Shown here piece by piece: positions 7,762 to 11,632 of a stretch of 11,632 nucleotides of DNA (position 1 is its first letter; every line of letters starts with the position of its first letter). The stretch is taken from the NCBI GenBank assembly GCA_964625465.1, contig CAZVFD010000040.1, forward strand, positions 1 to 11,632, read 5' to 3'. The position numbers were made by a program, and so were the translations under genes. The notes under the pieces were generated by a model. That model did no database searches, was not told the DNA's origin, and worked only from the letters and a program-made list of their open reading frames with translations. The DNA is from CAZLFQ01 sp964625465. GTDB taxonomy: Bacteria; Pseudomonadota; Alphaproteobacteria; Rickettsiales; Midichloriaceae.

Positions 7762-9177
7762 TCATACCCTTTTATGTTTTTTCTCAAACAAAGATATGCC
7801 AATCATCAAGCTGAGTGATGTGCCAAAAGCCACAAGCTCGGGTACAGCTACTATTTCTTGATCATAACTGAAATTTAATGCTTCTAGACAAAGCCATGTA
7901 GTAATCGCACCTAAGCTTGAGTACAGAGCAGCTTTTGCGGTCGCTTTTTTCCAGTATAATCCAAGGATAAGGGGGCAAAACACCATAATCATTGTTATTT
8001 TACCTGAGCTTTCAACGAGACCATGTATAGATTGCGAAGTCAGAAAGGAAATGACCAATACTACAAAAGTACACAGTACTAAACTTATCCTAAGTGATCG
8101 CATGTCCTTACCGTAGTGGGTGAGGGCGCCAATAACATTTTCACTGAACACTACTGATGCAGCAAGTGTAGTGCCTGATATAGTGGATAGTATGGCGGCC
8201 ATAAGCGCTCCGAAGAATAATATCTGTATAATTATCGGTGTTTTGGCGACTATGTATTTTATAACAACAAGTTCAAAATTATCATCTTCTGGTAAGAAGC
8301 CTGATTTTAGAGCCGCCATGACCATTAGTATTGGGATGAATGTTATAAATAAATATACAAAAGCACCTATGATAGTTCCAATAATTGCAGTGTTTTCGCT
8401 TCTTGATGAAGTAATTCTTTGATATGTATCTTGTTGTGGAATTGATCCCAGAATCATGGCAAATAACACAACTACTATGCTCCAGATGTTTGGGTAATGT
8501 TCGTTATAATCCCATCTTAAATAATCTTTATCGTGTGCGTATTGAAATAAGGTAGAGAAATCCATGCCTTCAAAATAGATTATAGTGTAAGTGAACAATA
8601 GACCTACAATGATCATAAATGTTTGGATAAAGTCGTTAATAGCGACAGACATCATCCCCCCACGATAAGTGAAGGCTAAAACTACAATTGCACCAATGAT
8701 TTTACCTATTTCAACAGATATGTACTCAGGGAATAAATGATTAATTACAAAGCCAAATGCTAAAAATTGCGCTGCTATCCAGCCAAGATATGAAACTGAT
8801 ATTGCAATACCCAATGTAATTTCTGTGCTTTTGTCATAACGATGTCTTAGGTAATCTGCTAAAGTGAGAACATTCATTTGGTAAAATTTTCTACCTAGAA
8901 AAACTGCTATAAATATTAAGCATGCAGCAGCGCCTATTGGATCAGATATAACTCCAATAATGCCATGCTCAGCAAATGCTCCTGGTATGCCTAAGATGGA
9001 TTCAGAACCAAACCAGGTTGCAAAAACGGTGGCAGCAGTTATGTGAATTGGCAAGGACCTGTTAGCTAAAATAAAGCCTTTGGCTGTGTGAATGTTTTTT
9101 GTAATCCAATAACCAAGCAAAGTTGTAGCGATAATATACGCTATACATCCTAAGCCTACTATGCTTCCTTCTACCAT
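7762..9177 (-). CDS. sodium:solute symporter (SSS/SLC5 family), substrate unknown
   Basis: This 471-residue polytopic membrane protein belongs to the family of Na+-driven importers such as PutP and vSGLT. Hydrophobic segments suggest about 12-13 helices. Family blocks in order are AATVFATWFGSESILGIPG (residues 48-66), LADYLRHRYD (106-115), YRGGMMSVAINDFIQ (171-185), GSIPQQDTYQRITSSRSENT (244-263) and the helix AAILSTISGTTLAAS (327-341), where the S/T residues of LSTIS are candidates for the Na2 sodium site. The family is broad (amino acids, sugars, carboxylates, pantothenate), and nothing here fixes the substrate. The ATG at 9177 has no Shine-Dalgarno. It is 65 bp downstream of the small MGASSSKP gene and 51 bp upstream of the LD-carboxypeptidase, so a three-gene leftward operon is possible. 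Pairing with a cell-wall peptidase raises a peptide or amino-acid substrate as a guess only. Confidence 0.9.
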   Translation of the reverse strand: MVEGSIVGLGCIAYIIATTLLGYWITKNIHTAKGFILANRSLPIHITAATVFATWFGSESILGIPGAFAEHGIIGVISDPIGAAACLIFIAVFLGRKFYQMNVLTLADYLRHRYDKSTEITLGIAISVSYLGWIAAQFLAFGFVINHLFPEYISVEIGKIIGAIVVLAFTYRGGMMSVAINDFIQTFMIIVGLLFTYTIIYFEGMDFSTLFQYAHDKDYLRWDYNEHYPNIWSIVVVLFAMILGSIPQQDTYQRITSSRSENTAIIGTIIGAFVYLFITFIPILMVMAALKSGFLPEDDNFELVVIKYIVAKTPIIIQILFFGALMAAILSTISGTTLAASVVFSENVIGALTHYGKDMRSLRISLVLCTFVVLVISFLTSQSIHGLVESSGKITMIMVFCPLILGLYWKKATAKAALYSSLGAITTWLCLEALNFSYDQEIVAVPELVAFGTSLSLMIGISLFEKKHKRV

Positions 9178-9242
9178 TTATAATGATCAACAGTGCCTCT
9201 AATGCCAGAGTAAGTCAGTATTTTAGAAAAATAAATGTTTTT

Positions 9243-9548
9243 TTAACGTGAGAGTGAGCGGTTACCTTTTAAAAGCGTAACTTGTCCGTCTTCAATACAT
9301 ATATTTAAACCATTTTTTTTAGCAATTTTATCTAGTTCTATTCTAACTGTTTTATCACTTAGTCTTCTTAAAGACTGGCTCTGTTCAATTTGAACGAGAT
9401 CCTCAAGTGATTTACTGTCTATTGAAGCCGCACGTAACGCTTCAATAATTTTTGCAGCAATATTTGGTTGTGGAGATGAAACTTTAGTAATAGAAGAAGG
9501 TTTAACTCGTTTTGAGTGTTTTTGTGGCTTTGAAGAACTAGCTCCCAT
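9243..9548 (-). CDS. small basic hypothetical protein with Src-like N-myristoylation motif
   Basis: I do not recognise a family for this 101-residue protein. The coding call rests on ATG 9548, a Shine-Dalgarno AAGGT (9556-9560) seven bases upstream, a near-consensus promoter and a clean frame. Residues 1-28 are rich in S, K, R and P and probably disordered; they begin MGASSSKP and continue with basic residues K10, H11, K13, R14, K16. G2, small residues at 3-5, S6 and K7 satisfy the eukaryotic N-myristoyltransferase consensus and resemble the Src N-terminus (MGSSKSKP). Residues about 29-79 look helical, and 80-95 (NGLNICIEDGQVTLLKG) look like a beta-hairpin, so a small winged-helix-like fold is conceivable. 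No signal peptide or membrane segment. It may be an effector, a DNA-binding protein or neither; the motif may be coincidental. Confidence 0.72.
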   Translation of the reverse strand: MGASSSKPQKHSKRVKPSSITKVSSPQPNIAAKIIEALRAASIDSKSLEDLVQIEQSQSLRRLSDKTVRIELDKIAKKNGLNICIEDGQVTLLKGNRSLSR

Positions 9549-9582
9549 TATGATTACCTTTATATTCTGTTTCCCGATCTAC

Positions 9583-9611
9583 ATTATATTTGGAAAGTGA
9601 ATTTATCTCAA
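9583..9611 (-). promoter_or_regulatory. near-consensus sigma70 promoter for the small MGASSSKP gene
   Basis: On the minus strand TTGAGA (9611-9606, five of six) is followed by exactly 17 bp and a perfect TATAAT (9588-9583). The transcript would start near 9576, giving a leader of about 28 bases with AAGGT as ribosome binding site. It is the best promoter match in the window and could also drive the symporter and LD-carboxypeptidase genes downstream. Confidence 0.7.
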
Positions 9612-9619
9612 CAATAAGT

Positions 9620-9647
9620 TTGCCAAAATAGCTATATATGTTAGTGT
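9620..9647 (+). promoter_or_regulatory. pepA: possible promoter for pepA
   Basis: TTGCCA (9620-9625, five of six to the -35 consensus) is followed after 16 bp by TAGTGT (9642-9647), which keeps only the most conserved T1, A2 and T6 of a -10. Transcription would start near 9654, within the dyad at 9645-9663. The -10 is poor, so other positions in this AT-rich gap are possible. Confidence 0.33.
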
Positions 9648-9663
9648 TTACATCATGTTAACA
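9645..9663. promoter_or_regulatory. 19-bp dyad (operator-like) just upstream of pepA
   Basis: TGTTTACA (9645-9652), a 3-bp centre and TGTTAACA (9656-9663) form an inverted repeat with seven of eight positions paired. It lies immediately before the pepA Shine-Dalgarno (AAAAGGAA, 9663-9670) and over the likely transcription start, where a repressor would be expected to bind. No regulator is identified. Confidence 0.4.
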
Positions 9664-9676
9664 AAAGGAATGAATA

Positions 9677-11167
9677 ATGGAAGTATCTTTCGCAAAACTC
9701 GAAATGCCAAAAAATGGAACTGCTGTATTTTTAATTGATGAGGATCTTAAATTGAGCTCTTTGCTAGAAAAAGCGCCTTTTAAAGATGATCTTACAAGAG
9801 GGATAAAAGCTTCTAAAAGCTTTCAAGGAAAGAAAGGTCAAATTTTGAATTTGCTTTCTCCAAATGGATCTAAGTTAGACAGAATTTCATTAGTAGGTGT
9901 GGGGAAAAAGGCAGATGTAGATGCAATATCCATGCAATCAGTTGGTGGAAAGATCTATATGCTTCTTAACACTCTGGAGTGTGAAAATGGAACAGTTGTC
10001 TTAGAAGATAATAAATCTTGGAAAATTGCTGCTGATGAAATGGCATGCAATATAGCGTTGGGTGCAAAACTCAGAAGCTATAATTTCAATAGATATTTTG
10101 TCGATAAAAAATCTGAGCATAAACAAAACGTCAAGAAAGTAACAGTTCTTACAAATGCTGTTGCTAAGATGAAAAATCATATGCACCATATTGATTCTGT
10201 GGCTGGTGGTGTGTTTGTAACTCGTGATTTAGTTTCTCAACCACCGAATGTTTTATACCCTGCAACATTTGTTGAAGAGTGCAAAAAGCTGTCTAAGTTA
10301 GGTGTGAAGGTTTCCGTTCTTGATCAAAAAGAAATGAAAAAGTTGGGTATGAATGCGCTACTTGGTGTAGGGCAGGGAAGTATTCGTGAGCCTTATACCG
10401 TTATCATGGAATGGAAAGGCGGTTCAAAAAGCCAAAAACCTATCGCATTTATAGGTAAAGGTGTAACATTTGATTCTGGCGGTATTTCTATAAAACCATC
10501 TGCAAATATGGCGGATATGAAATATGATATGGGTGGTGCTGGAACTGTTACAGGATTAATGCATACACTTGCTTCCCGTAAAGCTAAAGCAAATGTTATT
10601 GGGGCAATAGGGCTTGTTGAAAATATGCCATCTGTCAGTGCGCAGAGGCCTGCGGACGTTGTAGTTTCAATGTCTGGCCAAACTATAGAGATTGATAATA
10701 CAGATGCTGAAGGCCGCTTAGTGCTTGCAGATGTATTATGGTATACACAAAGTAAATATAAGCCAGAGTTCATGATTAATCTTGCTACTCTTACAGGAGC
10801 AATAGTCATTGCACTTGGTGAGAATATCAATGCTGGGTTGTTTTCAAATAATGATGCTCTTGCAGACAAATTACTTAAAACTTCTGCAAAAGTTGGCGAA
10901 GGGTTATGGAGAATGCCGCTAAAAGATTCTTATGATAAACAAATCAATTCTGAGATCGCCGATGTTAAGAATACAGGCAATGGTCGTGGCGCTGGCAGTA
11001 TTACAGCAGCACAATTCTTGCAGCGCTTTGTGAATAAATATCCTTGGGCGCATTTAGACATTGCAGGTATGGCTTGGGATAAAACAGGTTCTGATTTAGC
11101 TCCAAAAGGCGCTACAGGTTTTGGTGTGAGATTACTTAACCAATTAGTTGCTGATTTTTACGAGTAA
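9677..11167 (+). CDS. pepA: leucyl aminopeptidase (cytosol aminopeptidase, family M17)
   Basis: PepA removes N-terminal residues from peptides in the cytoplasm with two divalent metal ions and works as a hexamer in known family members. All key residues are present: metal ligands K261 and D266 (GKGVTFDSGG), D284 (MKYDMGG), D343 and E345, with catalytic K273 (SIKP) and R347 (NTDAEGRL). The 496-residue length is normal. The N-terminal domain (about 1-170) is divergent, as usual; the catalytic domain runs from about 175 to the end, with NLATLTGA and HLDIAGMAW near the C-terminus. ATG 9677 has a strong Shine-Dalgarno, AAAAGGAA, six bases upstream. The gene is divergent from the small MGASSSKP gene and monocistronic by appearance. 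E. coli PepA also binds DNA in Xer recombination and carAB control; whether this one does is unknown. In an intracellular organism it would recycle imported or degraded peptides. Confidence 0.96.
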   Translation: MEVSFAKLEMPKNGTAVFLIDEDLKLSSLLEKAPFKDDLTRGIKASKSFQGKKGQILNLLSPNGSKLDRISLVGVGKKADVDAISMQSVGGKIYMLLNTLECENGTVVLEDNKSWKIAADEMACNIALGAKLRSYNFNRYFVDKKSEHKQNVKKVTVLTNAVAKMKNHMHHIDSVAGGVFVTRDLVSQPPNVLYPATFVEECKKLSKLGVKVSVLDQKEMKKLGMNALLGVGQGSIREPYTVIMEWKGGSKSQKPIAFIGKGVTFDSGGISIKPSANMADMKYDMGGAGTVTGLMHTLASRKAKANVIGAIGLVENMPSVSAQRPADVVVSMSGQTIEIDNTDAEGRLVLADVLWYTQSKYKPEFMINLATLTGAIVIALGENINAGLFSNNDALADKLLKTSAKVGEGLWRMPLKDSYDKQINSEIADVKNTGNGRGAGSITAAQFLQRFVNKYPWAHLDIAGMAWDKTGSDLAPKGATGFGVRLLNQLVADFYE

Positions 11168-11190
11168 AGGTTTGGTTGATAATAAAAAGG

Positions 11191-11205
11191 GCTTTGGCAC
11201 AAAGC
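11191..11205 (+). terminator. short hairpin after pepA, possible terminator
   Basis: GCTTTG (11191-11196) pairs perfectly with CAAAGC (11200-11205) around a 3-base loop, 23 bp after the pepA stop. It is not followed by a T-tract, so it is at best a weak or factor-dependent terminator. Confidence 0.3.
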
Positions 11206-11246
11206 GCGTTAAGTTAAGACTGGTGTAGTGCCGAGACTTGAAGAAT

Positions 11247-11316
11247 AAATTATGTGCGGTAGGGGACGAATTTGCCCGCGAACGCGGCCTTAAAGCAAAT
11301 TCGGCGCACATAATTT
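11247..11316. repeat. 70-bp nested palindromic element
   Basis: The outer arms AAATTATGTGCG (11247-11258) and CGCACATAATTT (11305-11316) are perfectly complementary over 12 bp. Inside them CGAATTTGC (11267-11275) pairs perfectly with GCAAATTCG (11295-11303) over 9 bp. Inside that, CCGCG (11276-11280) pairs with CGCGG (11283-11287). Asymmetric bulges are eight bases on the left, one on the right, and seven after the inner hairpin. Such elements in intracellular alphaproteobacteria are often dispersed, multicopy palindromes (compare Rickettsia palindromic elements), but copy number cannot be seen here. It could alternatively be a structured RNA. Confidence 0.75.
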
Positions 11317-11338
11317 GAGATGAAAGCATACCACTTTT

Positions 11339-11400
11339 CGTCATGCTGAACTTGGTTTAGCATATCTCTTGTCACCTCGAGCGCAGCGTGGCGATCCAGA
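11339..11400. repeat. composite dispersed-repeat-like segment with two hairpins
   Basis: ATGCTGAA (11343-11350) pairs with TTTAGCAT (11356-11363) around CTTGG, with one G-T wobble. TCACCTCG (11372-11379) pairs with CGTGGCGA (11387-11394) at six of eight positions around AGCGCAG. The wording GTCACCTCGAGCG-AGCG-GG-GATCC recalls short intergenic palindromes, of the GTCATCCTGAGCG-AGCGAAGGATC type, scattered through many bacterial genomes. Repeat status is inferred from this resemblance; only one copy is in the window. Confidence 0.55.
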
Positions 11401-11503
11401 ACTTTTATGCAAAGTAATTTCTTTAAAGCTCCACGAAATGAATTTTTTCTAGGAACGGAACTATCGCTTTCATTACATTAATAAAAAATTCTTAACAAAT
11501 GAA

Positions 11504-11532
11504 TTGACTCAAAAAAAGAAAAAGTTTATTTA
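11504..11532 (+). promoter_or_regulatory. possible promoter for the gene starting at 11563
   Basis: TTGACT (11504-11509) matches five of six -35 positions. At 17-bp spacing the -10 would be TATTTA (11527-11532), which matches only its first three positions. The -35 is good and the -10 is doubtful. Confidence 0.33.
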
Positions 11533-11562
11533 TGCGCAAGCTAAATTTATTGCAGGTCTTTT

Positions 11563-11632
11563 ATGAAAGAAAAAATCAAGGGGCTGACACCTAATAAAAT
11601 TCTTTTAGCAACTTTTTCAGATCGATTAGAAG
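11563..11632 (+). CDS. start of an unidentified gene, truncated by the window end
   Basis: ATG 11563 opens a frame reading MKEKIKGLTPNKILLATFSD and onward to the last base without a stop. An AGG (11554-11556) lies six bases upstream as a modest Shine-Dalgarno, and a promoter-like -35 lies further upstream. Twenty-three residues are too few to name a family, and no function is proposed. Confidence 0.5.
   Translation, partial: MKEKIKGLTPNKILLATFSDRLE

Larger units (their letters stand above)
11168..11562. other. 395-bp gene-free region with clustered hairpins and repeat-like sequence
   Basis: No credible gene is seen. A leftward frame through 11144-11344 overlaps the 3' end of pepA and runs through the large palindrome, so it is judged spurious. 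In order the region holds a short hairpin, a 70-bp nested palindrome, a second repeat-like segment with two hairpins, plain AT-rich sequence (about 11401-11500), and a promoter-like element before the next gene. The palindromes are clearly more GC-rich than the surroundings. Confidence 0.75.

Noticed and set aside
9178..9242. Separate promoter for the symporter in the 65-bp gap
   Set aside because: A TAAAAT-like -10 exists on the minus strand, but the only -35 candidate is at about 15 bp and poor; AT-rich sequence gives such matches by chance.
10393..10869. Leftward open frame of 158 codons inside pepA
   Set aside because: It lies antisense within the well-supported catalytic domain of PepA, with no start signal; it is a shadow of the coding strand.
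11144..11344. Leftward open frame of 66 codons downstream of pepA
   Set aside because: It overlaps the 3' end of pepA, runs through the 70-bp palindrome and has no recognisable composition or ribosome binding site; the palindrome explains the open frame.
11168..11562. tRNA or other known RNA gene in the gap after pepA
   Set aside because: The hairpins do not form a cloverleaf and lack T-loop and anticodon-arm patterns; no known riboswitch signature was recognised.

Overview
The window is AT-rich, densely coded bacterial DNA. NuoA/NuoB of proton-pumping complex I, a very large ankyrin-repeat protein, single-copy housekeeping enzymes (PepA, an LD-carboxypeptidase) and a cluster of dispersed-repeat-like palindromes together suggest an intracellular alphaproteobacterium, probably Rickettsiales-like. 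This placement is inferred from gene content and style; the window has no rRNA or other marker that fixes the taxon. No tRNA, rRNA, CRISPR array or complete insertion sequence was seen.

Layout, left to right. 1-634 (+): end of nuoA and all of nuoB, translationally coupled. 775-2902 (+): a short DUF1338-family protein (2-oxoadipate dioxygenase/decarboxylase superfamily) followed with no spacer by a BaiN/YhiN/HI0933-type flavoprotein. The flavoprotein is interrupted by ten Ns and about 45 surplus bases. Removing everything between two copies of a 12-bp direct repeat restores an intact 392-residue frame, so this is either a scaffolding error or the footprint of an unassembled insertion. 3006-6809 (+): a 1267-residue protein with many divergent ankyrin repeats and, at its C-terminus, what reads as an R-S-E class ADP-ribosyltransferase domain (VYRG / SFS / ESE). 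This is the most interesting gene here, a candidate secreted effector. It has its own sigma70-like promoter.

6826-9548 (-): three genes read leftwards: a small basic protein whose N-terminus (MGASSSKP) resembles a eukaryotic N-myristoylation/Src-type signal, a sodium:solute symporter, and an LD-carboxypeptidase. The best promoter in the window (TTGAGA-17-TATAAT) lies in front of the small protein. 9677-11167 (+): divergently transcribed leucyl aminopeptidase PepA with complete metal and catalytic residues and a 19-bp dyad just upstream of its ribosome binding site.

11168-11562 is a roughly 395-bp gene-free stretch holding a 70-bp nested palindrome and a second repeat-like segment with two more hairpins. 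A new reading frame begins at 11563 and leaves the window.

Functionally the window mixes respiration (nuoAB), peptide and cell-wall turnover (pepA, LD-carboxypeptidase), solute import (symporter), redox or amino-acid side metabolism (DUF1338, flavoprotein) and two candidates for host interaction (ankyrin-ART protein, MGASSSKP protein).
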